Below, piece by piece: positions 36,176-45,585 of a DNA stretch of 64,000 nt. Below the pieces are notes generated by a model. The model searched no databases. It had not been told where the DNA came from and saw only the letters and a list, made by a program, of their open reading frames with translations. Positions within the stretch are counted from its first letter, which is position 1, and each line of letters begins with the position of its first letter. The stretch spans positions 1-64,000 of the forward strand of contig NZ_JAODTL010000051.1 of the NCBI RefSeq assembly GCF_026191375.1, read 5' to 3'. Origin of the DNA: Marinomonas pontica. Its GTDB lineage: Bacteria > Pseudomonadota > Gammaproteobacteria > Pseudomonadales > Marinomonadaceae. Made by a program: the position numbers and the translations under genes.

Positions 36176-36916
36176 ATGCGCACGTTTGACGGACAATCTT
36201 CGATTAGTTATTCCCGAACTCGACCCATGTATCCTGCCGAGTTGTATTATTGGTTGTCTCAACAAGTGCCTTCTTCCAGTGTTGTATGGGATTGTGCATG
36301 CGGTACTGGCCAAGCATCCGTTGATCTTGCTGCGTATTTCGACCGTGTTGAGGCGTCTGATATCAGCGAATCGCAAGTGACGGCGGCAACGCCTCATCGC
36401 AAGGTGAATTATCAGGTGTTTCCAGCGGAAAAAACACTTTACCCCGATCATTATTTTGATGTGGTGTGTGTGGCGCATGCCCTGCATTGGTTTGATTTAG
36501 ATGCGTTTTGGGCAGAACTGAGACGAGTGCTAAAACCGGGGGGGATTTTTGTTTGTTGGGGCTATAACTGGTTGCAAGTTGGCGATGCCGAAGACAAAGC
36601 CATTGCCGAAACCGTGCTGCCTCATCTTGCGCCTTATTGGCCTCCGCAGAGTCGCTTGTTGTGGAATCAGTACCGTGACATTGAGTTTCCATTAGAACTT
36701 ATTGACGTGCCGCAGTTTGAATTAAATTGTCATTGGTCTGTCACGCAAACATTGGATTTTATCCGAACGTGGTCAGCTTCTCAGTTGCGAATACAGGAGC
36801 ACGGCGATGATTTTTTATTGAATGCGTCGCCAATTATCCGAGAAGCGTGGTCCGAGCCAACAAAAAAACAGCAAATACATCTGCCATTTTTTGTAAAGGC
36901 CGGACGGTTTTCCTAA
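36176..36916 (+). CDS. Class I SAM-dependent methyltransferase
   Basis: Around 246 residues from the ATG of MRTFDGQSSISYSRTRPMYP, which has AGAGG five bases upstream; an earlier start is possible but adds ten unlike residues. Motif I is VVWDCACGTGQASVDLA near 38, followed by VEASDISESQVTAA, and the post-motif sequence VVCVAHALHWFDLDAFWAELRRVLKPGG is typical of Methyltransf_11 proteins. Family similarity is to small-molecule methyltransferases of the YcgJ/trans-aconitate-like type. Substrate unknown. Confidence 0.88.
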   Translation: MRTFDGQSSISYSRTRPMYPAELYYWLSQQVPSSSVVWDCACGTGQASVDLAAYFDRVEASDISESQVTAATPHRKVNYQVFPAEKTLYPDHYFDVVCVAHALHWFDLDAFWAELRRVLKPGGIFVCWGYNWLQVGDAEDKAIAETVLPHLAPYWPPQSRLLWNQYRDIEFPLELIDVPQFELNCHWSVTQTLDFIRTWSASQLRIQEHGDDFLLNASPIIREAWSEPTKKQQIHLPFFVKAGRFS

Positions 36917-37015
36917 GGTCTTTTTTGTCATAAGACTAAAGTGGAATAGATTGGCAAGTCTGTCAGGTTATAGTAGTTCAGCATCCGAATAACAAATTTA
37001 ACAATGGAGCGGGTT

Positions 37016-38974
37016 ATGAAGTCATTATATAGCGCAACCTCAAATGAGGCGGCAAAAAATGCCAATGTGAGTCAAGCAGAATTTGAAAAACGCTATCAAG
37101 AATCGATTGAAAACCCAGATGCGTTTTGGGGCGAGGTTGGTAAGCGTTTTGGATTGGACTACACCTTACACCAAAGTCAAAAACACCTCATTTAAACGTG
37201 GCGAAGTCAGCATTAAATGGTTTGAAGATGGCGAATTGAACGTTGCTTACAACTGTATCGATCGTCATTTGGCAACGTCCGCTGACAAAGTCGCTTACTA
37301 TTGCGAAGGTGACAAAGAAAGCGATGAAAAAGTCGCGATCACCTACCAAACCCTGCATGACGAAGTGGCACGTTTAGCCAACCTTTTAAAACGTAAAGGC
37401 ATCAAAAAAGGCGATCGTGTCGCTATCTACATGCCAATGATTCCGCAAGCCGTTTACAGTATGCTGGCTTGTGCTCGCATCGGCGCTATTCATTCTGTTA
37501 TTTTCGGTGGGTTTTCTGCTCACGCTATCGCGGATCGTTTGAACGATTGTGAAGTGAAGCTGGTGATTACCGCAGACGAAGGTCGTCGTGCGGGAAACAC
37601 TATTCCGCTGAAACACAATGTTGATATGGCGTTAGATAACAATGCGTGTCCATCGGTTGAATCCGTTGTTGTGTATCGTTACACCCAAAAAGACGTGCCT
37701 TGGTTTGAAGGGCGTGATTTGGATTGGGCTGCAGAAGTGGCCAATGAAAGCACGCAATGTCCAGCAGAGCCAATGAACGCAGAAGATCCACTGTTTATTC
37801 TTTACACTTCTGGTTCAACAGGCAAACCAAAAGGTGTGGTGCATACCACGGGGGGTATTTGGTTTACGCTTCCCTGACTCACGAGTTGGTGTTTGATCTT
37901 AAAGCCGATGATGTTTACTGGTGTGCCGCCGACGTGGGCTGGATTACAGGCCACAGTTACATGGTTTATGGTCCGTTGGCGAATGGTGCCACGAGTATTT
38001 TGTTTGAAGGCGTGCCAACGTACCCAGATTCAGGTCGCATTGGCCGCGTAGTGGACAAATTTGGTGTGACGCTTTTGTATACCGCACCAACGGCTATTCG
38101 AGCGCTAATGGCTAAGGGCGATGAAGCAACACGATCCAGTAAGCGAGACACTTTGCGAATTTTGGGCAGTGTGGGCGAGCCAATTAACCCAGAAGCATGG
38201 TCTTGGTATTACAGTGAAATTGGTAACTCTTCTTGTCCTATTGTCGACACTTGGTGGCAAACCGAGACTGGTGGCATGATGATGACACCACGAATTGTGC
38301 AAGGTGATGTTAAACCTGGTTCTTGTACAGGGCCGTTGTTTGGTGTTCAGCCCGCCTTGGTTGACGCTCAGGGCGTCTTGCAAGACGCTCAAGGAGTGTT
38401 AGTGGAAGGTGGTTTGGTTATTACGGATTCTTGGCCGGGTCAGGCAAGAACTGTGTATGGCGACCACGAGCGCTTCGAGCAAACCTACTTTAGTACTTTT
38501 GATGGCATGTATTTCACGGGTGACGGTGCTTCCCGCGATGCGGATGGCCATTACTGGATTACTGGCCGAATGGACGATGTTTTAAACGTGTCTGGCCATC
38601 GATTGGGCACAGCGGAAATCGAAAGCGCTTTGGTGGCTCACCCTTCGGTGGCAGAGGCGGCTATTGTGGGTTATCCGCACGACATAAAAGGGCAAGGGAT
38701 TTATGTCTATGTTAGTGCGGTGGCTGGGGTGATCCCAGATGAAGAATTAACCAAGTCGTTGAAGCAGTTTGTTCGTCAAGAAATTGGGCCGATCGCAACA
38801 CCAGATCTGATTCAGTGGGCAAGCAAAGGCTTACCAAAAACGCGCTCAGGTAAAATCATGCGCCGTATTTTGCGTAAAATTGCCGCCAACGAACATGATC
38901 AGCTTGGTGACACAAGTACATTAGCAGATCCAAGTGTGGTTGATGATTTAATCGAAAACCGTTTAAATGTGTGA
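37016..38974 (+). CDS. acs: Acetyl-CoA synthetase, two frameshifts
   Basis: Makes acetyl-CoA from acetate, ATP and CoA. About 652 residues once mended. Signatures: [40 protein letters not shown], the P-loop [50 protein letters not shown] and the acetylation-site region [14 protein letters not shown] with its catalytic lysine. Breaks: an extra T in 37147-37150 and a missing G in the G6 run 37850-37855. Both repairs give the exact family sequence, so read errors are likely. GGAG precedes the chosen ATG. A LuxR-type response regulator follows in the same direction, an arrangement known from CrbR/AgmR-like control of acs. Confidence 0.93.
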
Positions 38975-39002
38975 TCGCTCACACAGTTTAAAAGGATAGG
39001 CA

Positions 39003-39654
39003 GTGATTTCACTTGTTATCGCGGATGATCATCCTCTGTTCCGTAGTGCGCTTAGCGGCGCATTACGGGCTGAAATACAGGGAATTGCCATAGTCGAATC
39101 CCATGATTTGGATTCGACTTTGCAGTGTTTAGGGCACTTGGAAGATCTTGATTTGCTCTTGCTGGATTTGAACATGCCTGGCAGTGGTGATCTTTATGGT
39201 TTGATTCGGATTCGTAAAGACTTTCCAGATGTGCCAGTGGCAGTCATTTCGGGCAGTGAAGACAGCGAGATGGTGGCCAAGGTTATTGATGCTGGTGCGC
39301 TGGGTTTTATTCCCAAAACCAGTGAGCCTGCGACCTACGTTCAAGCCATTCACGCTATTTTGGCTGGGGATATTTGGCTACCTGATGATCTTCAGTCAGT
39401 TGGTCGCAGACCATCCTAAGCCAGACCTTTCTATGCAAAATAAAGTCGCCGAATTAACGCCTCAACAATATAAGGTGTTGTGCTATTTGCATGAAGGTTT
39501 GCTGAATAAGCAAATTGCGTATGAGCTGTCTATTTCTGAGGCCACGGTCAAAGCACATATCACCGCTATCTTTCGCAAACTTGGAATTAACAATAGAACG
39601 CAGGCCGTGTTAGTTGCGAGTGATTTGAAATTACAAATGACCGCAGCTTCTTAG
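39003..39654 (+). CDS. LuxR-family (NarL-type) response regulator, one frameshift
   Basis: About 216 residues when mended. The receiver domain starts ISLVIADDHPLFRSAL, with phospho-acceptor aspartate in LLLLDLNMPG near 55 and lysine in GFIPKTSEP; the HTH is LTPQQYKVLCYLHEGLLNKQ with SISEATVKAHITAIFRKLG. Start is GTG with AAAGGAT upstream. The frame breaks near 39391, where one base fewer joins LPDDL to SQLVADHPKP. Its place 28 bases behind acs suggests it controls acetate metabolism with a distant sensor kinase. It ends one base before the convergent yidD stop. Confidence 0.9.
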
Positions 39655-39655
39655 T

Positions 39656-39907
39656 CTAATGATGTGGATCTTGTGTTTTGTCTTGTGTGCATGAACAAGG
39701 TGGAACTGGATCCATTCCGCCTTCGTGCCATGGGTGGCATTTCAACAACCTTTTCCCCCCTAAATACACCCCTTTAACAATGCCAAATCGTTCGATTGCT
39801 TGGATCATGTAGTGGGAACAGCTAGGGTAAAAACGACAATTGTTTCCCAGTAATGGGCTGAGTAAATATTGATAGCCTTTTACGAGCAAAATGAACGCTT
39901 TTTTCAT
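39656..39907 (-). CDS. yidD: Membrane protein insertion efficiency factor YidD
   Basis: Small amphipathic inner-membrane protein helping YidC-dependent insertion, 83 residues from [20 protein letters not shown]. The whole family pattern is visible: [19 protein letters not shown], then [20 protein letters not shown]. The upstream 12 residues of the longer frame do not fit the family. It is normally between rnpA and yidC in the rpmH cluster; here it stands alone among unrelated genes, so this is a relocated or second copy. Confidence 0.92.
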   Translation of the reverse strand: MKKAFILLVKGYQYLLSPLLGNNCRFYPSCSHYMIQAIERFGIVKGVYLGGKRLLKCHPWHEGGMDPVPPCSCTQDKTQDPHH

Positions 39908-40008
39908 GATTTCTTGTCTGTTTGACGTGCAGGTTAGTGTCATTTTTATGTAAATAATGACGCCTATTTGTTAATGTTAGCGAAATATACCACAGAAACG
40001 ATGCCACT

Positions 40009-40881
40009 ATGCCAGATCAACACTTAACTCTTGATGCAATGCAGGTCGTTGCTTACCAAGGTGAACCGGGTGCGTATTCGCATCTTGCTTGTAAACACAC
40101 TTTTCCTGACTGGAGCAGTGTTCATTGCGCCACCTTTGCCGATGCTTTGCATATGGTTGAACGGGGCGATGCTTATTACGCGATGATTCCTGTGGAAAAT
40201 TCAACGGCGGGACGTGTAGAAGAAATTTACAGAGAATTAAAACGAACTCAGTTGTATGTGGTAAAAGAGCATTTTGAGCCCGTTAACCATTGTTTGATCG
40301 CCAGGCATTCTATGGGCTTGGAACAGATTACTCGAATCGGTAGCCATCCTCAGGCACTGGCGCAATGCGATAATAATATCAAAGCGCTGGGGGCGAAAAG
40401 TCAGGCCATGTATGACACGGCCGGAGCTGCAAAGCACATTGCTGAGTTTGATGAACCTGGTTTGGCGGTTATTTCGTCAGAATTGGCGGCCGAACTTTAT
40501 GGGTTAAAGGTACTGAAAACGTATTTTAATGACTCTGTGGGGAATACAACTCGATTTTTGGTGTTTGCTCGCCAACAAAAGATGCCTGTTCTTGAAGAAG
40601 GCAGCGTTTATATTACGTCTTTTATGTTCCGTGTTCGCAATATTCCGGCCGCTTTGTATAAGGCAATGGGCGGTTTTGCGACGCAGGGAATAAATATGCT
40701 TAAGTTAGAAAGTTACATGGTGAATGGGAATTTCACTGCGACGCAGTTTTATGTTGACGTGGAGGCGCATTTTCAATCAGCGGCGATGCAATCGGCACTG
40801 GAAGAATTGCGTTTTTTTTCGGAAGAAGTACGAATATTAGGGACTTATTTGGCTGATGGGTACAGGTTGAAGTCTCTATGA
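40009..40881 (+). CDS. pheA: Prephenate dehydratase
   Basis: Turns prephenate into phenylpyruvate in phenylalanine synthesis. 290 residues and monofunctional: no chorismate mutase domain precedes VVAYQGEPGAYSHLA. Catalytic and conserved motifs are ENSTAGRVEEIY near 64, SHPQALAQC near 110, DTAGAAKHI and the Thr-containing GNTTRFLVFA near 185. The C-terminal ACT domain has the regulatory sequence GINMLKLESYMV (ESRP-like, here ESYM). Its stop overlaps the next start by four bases (ATGA), an odd coupling to a TonB receptor gene. Confidence 0.93.
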   Translation: MPDQHLTLDAMQVVAYQGEPGAYSHLACKHTFPDWSSVHCATFADALHMVERGDAYYAMIPVENSTAGRVEEIYRELKRTQLYVVKEHFEPVNHCLIARHSMGLEQITRIGSHPQALAQCDNNIKALGAKSQAMYDTAGAAKHIAEFDEPGLAVISSELAAELYGLKVLKTYFNDSVGNTTRFLVFARQQKMPVLEEGSVYITSFMFRVRNIPAALYKAMGGFATQGINMLKLESYMVNGNFTATQFYVDVEAHFQSAAMQSALEELRFFSEEVRILGTYLADGYRLKSL

Positions 40882-42896
40882 TGCGTTGGGTTTGTTTGGT
40901 GTTCTCTGTGTCGTTTAGTTCGGTTGTGTTGGCTGAATTAGACAGCTTGTCTTCGTTTACAGGGGCAGAGTTGGACACTTACGATGGTTTTTTTGACAGT
41001 ATTCCGATGGTGGTTACACCGTCTAAGATTGCTCAGCCAAGGGTAGATGTGTCTTCTACCTTGTCGGTTTTGGATGGGGAGTTTATCCGTCGGTTGAATA
41101 TGCAGTATGTCGAAGATTTACTGCAGTTTGTCCCTGGTTTTGCGGTGTTTCCTTATAAAGCGTCCAGTCAAAAAATTGTTTCTTACCATGGTACGCAATT
41201 AGAAGAGTATCGTCGTATTCAAGTGTTAGTGAATGGCCGTTCGGTTTACAGTGCTGGTAAAGCGCGTGTTGAATGGACATCTTTGCCTTTGAATATTGAA
41301 GATGTGGCGAGGGTTGAAGTCAATCGAGGCCCCAATGCCGCCAGTTATGGTATCAACTCCTTTTTTGCGGTGGTGAATATTATCACTCGATCCCCGTTAG
41401 AAACCTTAGGAGACAGTATCTCGGCATATTCTGGTTCTCGTGGTGATTATCGGTTGTATGGTCAGCACAGTGGCTTGAATGGCGATTGGAGTTATCGTGC
41501 ATCTGCGTCTACCAATAATGTGCACGGCTTTGATACCGATGTGGATGGGGATGATCGCCATGACGGACATGGTTCCACTATGGGGAACGTTTTTATTCAG
41601 AGAGAAACGTACAACAGTTTTTTTGATTTGGACATCGGTGCGAGTCATTTAAAGGCCAATACAGACCCAGAGGTTTATCACACCGAATACCCTTCTTACG
41701 ATATAAATGATCCAGTACAAGAAACGGATCGTGAGCATATTAAGCTGAGTTACAGTAAGCAGGTTTCGTCCGATCATGAAATAAAGGTCCAGTACTATTA
41801 CGATCAGTCTGAGCAAAACGAGCATCATGAGGCCTTACTCTCAAAAGAGTTCTACTACTATTTCTTTAAGGGGGTTAGTTCAGGTGATGTATATAAGTCG
41901 TATGATGTGGATTTAGTCGAAACGCGACAAGACATAGAAGTCCAAAGTACTTGGGAAGCTTCAAAAGATTTGCGTGTGATCTCAGCACTTGGGTATCGTT
42001 TGGACGAAGCGGAGTCTGAGCATTACTTTTCCGGTGAGGTCAGTGATGAAATATTTCGTATTTCTTCTAACATTGAGTATCGGATGGGGGACAGTTGGGT
42101 ATTAAACACGGGAGCGATGTTAGAGCATACCCAAATGGGAGGAACCTTTCTATCACCGAAACTGGGCCTGACTTACAAGTTATCAGAGAGAGAGTCTATT
42201 CGCTTTAACGCATCAAAGGCGGTGCGTACGCCGGATTTGTCCGACCAGTTTTTTAAATGGCACTATGTTTTATCTTCTGGCGAAAGTTCCTATACAACTT
42301 ATGCTGATGAAGGCGAAAGTGAAGAAAAAATCACGTCTTATGAAATGGGCTATTATCATTATTGGCCAACTCAGGGCTTGTCATTGGATGTTAAGTTGTA
42401 CCGTGACGATGTTAGCGACATGGTGTTAAGTCAAAAGTATTTTTTCTTTGATGGAGACTTATCCTTTGGCGTTGATGGCGCGTTAGAAGAGGGTGTGACT
42501 GAAGATGCGATTATCACTGGAGCGGAACTTGAATTAGATTGGCGTTTTCGTTCTGGCGCAATGACACGTTTCACCTATGCTTATCAAGATACCCAAACTG
42601 AGAATAAACGGTTATTGGATTCAACGTCTCCTGTGATGACGTCGTTTTTCGCAAGTCTACCATTAACAGAGCAATGGTTTATTAATGGCTATTATTGGTA
42701 TGGTGAGGCGTTAAACAGCCGAGACTATGAGTTTCTGAATGCGTGGGTATCTTGTAAATTATCGTTGGGCGGCTACTCCAAAGCGACAATGGGGTTGGGA
42801 GTGGAAACACGTTTGGATGGTAATGCTTTGGTAAATAGGCACAATAACTTGGATGAAGACACGTTTTACTATGTCTTCTCCAATATCACTTTCTAA
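40878..42896 (+). CDS. TonB-dependent outer-membrane receptor
   Basis: 672-residue outer-membrane receptor with signal peptide (MMRWVCLVFSVSFSSVVLAE). The plug domain has VEDLLQFVPGFAVF, the VLVNGRSVY box and EDVARVEVNRGPNAASYGINSFFAVVNIIT; the rest is beta-barrel, ending in the usual aromatic residue (YVFSNITF). I did not find a clear N-terminal TonB box. It is most like plug/barrel proteins of the CirA/vitamin-B12 group, but ligand unknown. The following gene, a periplasmic binding-protein-like product 17 bases downstream, is a probable functional partner. Confidence 0.92.
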   Translation: MMRWVCLVFSVSFSSVVLAELDSLSSFTGAELDTYDGFFDSIPMVVTPSKIAQPRVDVSSTLSVLDGEFIRRLNMQYVEDLLQFVPGFAVFPYKASSQKIVSYHGTQLEEYRRIQVLVNGRSVYSAGKARVEWTSLPLNIEDVARVEVNRGPNAASYGINSFFAVVNIITRSPLETLGDSISAYSGSRGDYRLYGQHSGLNGDWSYRASASTNNVHGFDTDVDGDDRHDGHGSTMGNVFIQRETYNSFFDLDIGASHLKANTDPEVYHTEYPSYDINDPVQETDREHIKLSYSKQVSSDHEIKVQYYYDQSEQNEHHEALLSKEFYYYFFKGVSSGDVYKSYDVDLVETRQDIEVQSTWEASKDLRVISALGYRLDEAESEHYFSGEVSDEIFRISSNIEYRMGDSWVLNTGAMLEHTQMGGTFLSPKLGLTYKLSERESIRFNASKAVRTPDLSDQFFKWHYVLSSGESSYTTYADEGESEEKITSYEMGYYHYWPTQGLSLDVKLYRDDVSDMVLSQKYFFFDGDLSFGVDGALEEGVTEDAIITGAELELDWRFRSGAMTRFTYAYQDTQTENKRLLDSTSPVMTSFFASLPLTEQWFINGYYWYGEALNSRDYEFLNAWVSCKLSLGGYSKATMGLGVETRLDGNALVNRHNNLDEDTFYYVFSNITF

Positions 42897-42913
42897 TTTG
42901 GACTAATGGAAGC

Positions 42914-43816
42914 GTGAAAAGGATTTTTTCGATGGTTCTGCTGTTGGTTGCAATGAATGCACCTGCGGCGATTTATGTGGTACACAATACTGAAGAAAGC
43001 TCGGTACGATCTCTAACGTTCCAGCTTTCTAAATTGTTGCCCATGGATACCGTGATTGCTCCTGTTCGTCAGTCGGTCTTTTTACAAAACGTTGCATCAT
43101 TAAAAGAAAGCGATCTGGTCGTAACTATCGGGGACGAAAGCTTTCGCCAAGTCTGTTCGGTGACATCAAAAGGCGCCGTGGTTGCGGTGTTTATCGGTAA
43201 AGAAGAATATCTTAATATTCAGTCGCAATGTGATGTGCCTAATAGCGCCGTGTTCTCTGGCGCCCCCATAGAAAAGCGTTTGTCATTGTTAGAGGGGGTT
43301 TGGTTTGACCGTAAGCCTTTGGCAGTACTGTACAGTGATAACCTTTTAATTGATCAGCAAGACATGGAAACACAAGCGGCCATGCACGGATTCGAGTTCC
43401 GTTTTCTAAAAACGGATGTGGATCGTTTGTCGGTTTTAAAGGCGGTGAACTTTATTTTGGAAGGTTCTACCATGATTTTTTCATTGGTTGATACCGAGCT
43501 TTATAAAGAGGGTAATGCGCAAGATATCTTGAAGCTGCTGTTCCATAAGCAGCAGGTGATGATAGGCCCTTCGTTTGCCTTTGTCCGAGCTGGCTCTCTG
43601 TTTGCCATCTATTCTGATAGTGACGTTAAGTTAGACGCGGTTGCAGGACACATTGTTTCTTGGTTGTCTGGTGAGGGGGTATTAGCCCCTGCCTACCCAA
43701 ACAAGCTCAGAGTAAGTTTTAACCCTTATCTCATTAAGTCACATGGTATTGTATTGCCTTCTTCATCCTACCTAAAAGACAAATATGGCCTTTGTTCCGA
43801 CGCGCAATGTGACTGA
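42914..43816 (+). CDS. Periplasmic binding-protein-like protein paired with the TonB receptor
   Basis: 300 residues from a GTG start, with signal peptide MKRIFSMVLLLVAMNAPAAI. The body reads like a type I binding-protein/COG2984-type fold: VVTIGDESFRQVCS, VVAVFIGKEEY, ERKRLSLLEG-like EKRLSLLEGVW, LAVLYSDN, and a C-terminal hinge segment. No ABC permease or ATPase gene lies nearby. Similar receptor-plus-binding-protein pairs exist beside TonB receptors and sensor kinases. Function is not established; role as a ligand-passing or sensing partner is inference. Confidence 0.75.
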   Translation: MKRIFSMVLLLVAMNAPAAIYVVHNTEESSVRSLTFQLSKLLPMDTVIAPVRQSVFLQNVASLKESDLVVTIGDESFRQVCSVTSKGAVVAVFIGKEEYLNIQSQCDVPNSAVFSGAPIEKRLSLLEGVWFDRKPLAVLYSDNLLIDQQDMETQAAMHGFEFRFLKTDVDRLSVLKAVNFILEGSTMIFSLVDTELYKEGNAQDILKLLFHKQQVMIGPSFAFVRAGSLFAIYSDSDVKLDAVAGHIVSWLSGEGVLAPAYPNKLRVSFNPYLIKSHGIVLPSSSYLKDKYGLCSDAQCD

Positions 43817-44597
43817 TTATTGTAAAAAACGTCTCGACTAAACCGGTAAATGGTACTGGTTTTTCAGCATGCAGCCAGTGACCTGTTCCCGGGATGATTT
43901 TGACGCTTGCTTGTTTAAAGATACTCAGAATAGCGTCTTGGTAGTCGGTGATGATGTAGTCCGAATGCTCGCCTTTAATAAACAGTGTCGGAATATTGAT
44001 GGTCGCTTTAATGATTGGCTTTTTTAAAATGGTTTCGTAGCTTTCAGCAATGTTGTTTACAGACAGGGCAAGCGCATAACCTTGGTCTGATCTTACTAAG
44101 TTTTTCAATAAAAACTGTCGAACGGGAACGCTGCTTTCATAGTCAGATAGTATGCTATCGGCTTCTTTTCTGGAATGTAATACTGTCTGTTCTAGTTTGC
44201 TTAAGCCCGCCAAGATGTCTGTGTGGCTTGCCGAATAATCAACTGGCGCAATGTCGGCCACGACCAGTTTTGTTATTTGTTCTGCCGTAGCCATCGCGGC
44301 CATTTGCATGGCCACTTTTCCGCCCATGGAATGGCCAAGCAAGTAGTAGGTATCGATACCTTGTTCAGTTGCCCAATCAAGAATCGCTTGCGCCATTTTA
44401 GGGTAGGTGGCGTCAGGCATGCTGTCTGATCGCCCATGGTTGGGAAGGTCTACGCAGTAAACTGTAAAATGTTCGGCCAAGCTTTGGGCAATAGAATGCC
44501 AGTTGTCGGCATTACCGAATAAACCATGAATAACAATAAGATTTGGTCCAGATGAACCATATTGTTTTGCGTGAATCATATAAACCTTAGCGTTCAA
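43734..44597 (-). CDS. Alpha/beta hydrolase, YbfF-like esterase; 3' end doubtful
   Basis: Hydrolase with oxyanion region VIHGLFGNADNWHSIAQSL, nucleophile elbow LLGHSMGGKVAMQMA near residue 93, an aspartate region IKGEHSDYI and catalytic histidine in PGTGHWLHAEKP. YbfF relatives are about 255 residues and end soon after the ETFF-type segment; here the frame runs 27 residues further and overlaps the convergent gene by 83 bases. Removing one A from the run 43824-43829 gives ETFLQ and a stop at 43817-43819, directly beside the neighbour's stop. I think that is the true end. Confidence 0.9.
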   Translation of the reverse strand: MNAKVYMIHAKQYGSSGPNLIVIHGLFGNADNWHSIAQSLAEHFTVYCVDLPNHGRSDSMPDATYPKMAQAILDWATEQGIDTYYLLGHSMGGKVAMQMAAMATAEQITKLVVADIAPVDYSASHTDILAGLSKLEQTVLHSRKEADSILSDYESSVPVRQFLLKNLVRSDQGYALALSVNNIAESYETILKKPIIKATINIPTLFIKGEHSDYIITDYQDAILSIFKQASVKIIPGTGHWLHAEKPVPFTGLVETFFTIISHIARRNKGHICLLGRMKKAIQYHVT

Positions 44598-44663
44598 AAA
44601 GAGTATTGTTTGTATTGTAACAAGTCTTTGAAACTTTCGTCTTTATAGAATTGGGTTGTTTAA

Positions 44664-45281
44664 ATGTTAGATACATTTTTTATTAAGAGTCTAAAGCAGC
44701 CACTGCGTTTGACGGCAATAGCGATAGATAAATTGGGTGTAAAGGCCAATTGGATTACGCTGTTTGGCTTCGTGGTTGGCATGATGGTAATACCCGCGCT
44801 GTACTTTGGTGACATGTCGTTGGCGTTGGCGTTGGTGGTCATCAACCGGCTAATGGACGGGTTAGATGGTGCGGTTGCTAGAGTGCAAGGGCCCACCGAC
44901 TTAGGGGGGTATTTGGACATTACCTTGGATTTTATTTTCTATTCGGCGGTCATCTTTGGTTTTGCTTTAATGGATCCGGCCGAGAATGCGTTGGCAGCCA
45001 GCTTTTTGATTTTTGCATTTATGGGAACGGGGAGCAGCTTTTTGGCATTCGCTATCATGGCTGAAAAGCGGAATATTGAGCGCTTGGAGTATGGTCGTAA
45101 ATCTCTGTATTTCTTAGGCGGTTTAACGGAAGGGACGGAAACGATTGTCTTTTTACTGTTGATTTGTGCCTTTCCATATGGCTTTTCAATATTGGCGTAT
45201 GTATTTGCTGCGATGTGCTGGATAACAACGGCAACACGAATTTACGCGGGTTACCGTACGTTAGGCGGCGATGTTCGTTAA
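44664..45281 (+). CDS. CDP-alcohol phosphatidyltransferase family protein
   Basis: Integral membrane enzyme of phospholipid or related synthesis, 205 residues with about six helices. The family motif DGx2ARx8Gx3Dx3D is complete: DGAVARVQGPTDLGGYLDIT followed by LD, near residues 71-92. It resembles the short PgsA-like YnjF/YnbA group rather than PssA or classic PgsA. Substrate alcohol unknown. The start has a weak upstream GG-rich site. It is tail to tail with the ferredoxin gene, only seven bases apart. Confidence 0.9.
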   Translation: MLDTFFIKSLKQPLRLTAIAIDKLGVKANWITLFGFVVGMMVIPALYFGDMSLALALVVINRLMDGLDGAVARVQGPTDLGGYLDITLDFIFYSAVIFGFALMDPAENALAASFLIFAFMGTGSSFLAFAIMAEKRNIERLEYGRKSLYFLGGLTEGTETIVFLLLICAFPYGFSILAYVFAAMCWITTATRIYAGYRTLGGDVR

Positions 45282-45288
45282 TCGAGGG

Positions 45289-45585
45289 TCAGTCGAAAAA
45301 GGCGATTTCAATGTCGCTTTTTACGATGGCGCAGCAGGCTAATAAATAGCCGCTTTGCACCCAAGCAAGTGGCTCAAACGGATAACTGACGTTTCCCCAT
45401 AAAAGCTTGATAGAACAAGAAGAGCAGTAACCTTCACGACACTGATATTCGACGTGAATACCCGCTTGTTCAAGTTGTACTAACAAAGGTTCATCTTCTG
45501 TCACCAGAATTTGTTTTTTACCTAATAGTACGCGGTGTACTTGCTCTGCTTTATCGCTTGTAGCGGTTTTAGAGATCGAAGTCAT
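45289..45585 (-). CDS. yfaE: YfaE-like 2Fe-2S ferredoxin for ribonucleotide reductase
   Basis: 98-residue plant-type ferredoxin that helps restore the diferric-tyrosyl cofactor of NrdB. Cluster ligands are in [15 protein letters not shown] (C-x4-C-x2-C) with the fourth cysteine in [10 protein letters not shown]. It overlaps the nrdB end by 17 bases and belongs to the same unit, as in the standard nrdA-nrdB-yfaE order. Confidence 0.93.
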   Translation of the reverse strand: MTSISKTATSDKAEQVHRVLLGKKQILVTEDEPLLVQLEQAGIHVEYQCREGYCSSCSIKLLWGNVSYPFEPLAWVQSGYLLACCAIVKSDIEIAFFD

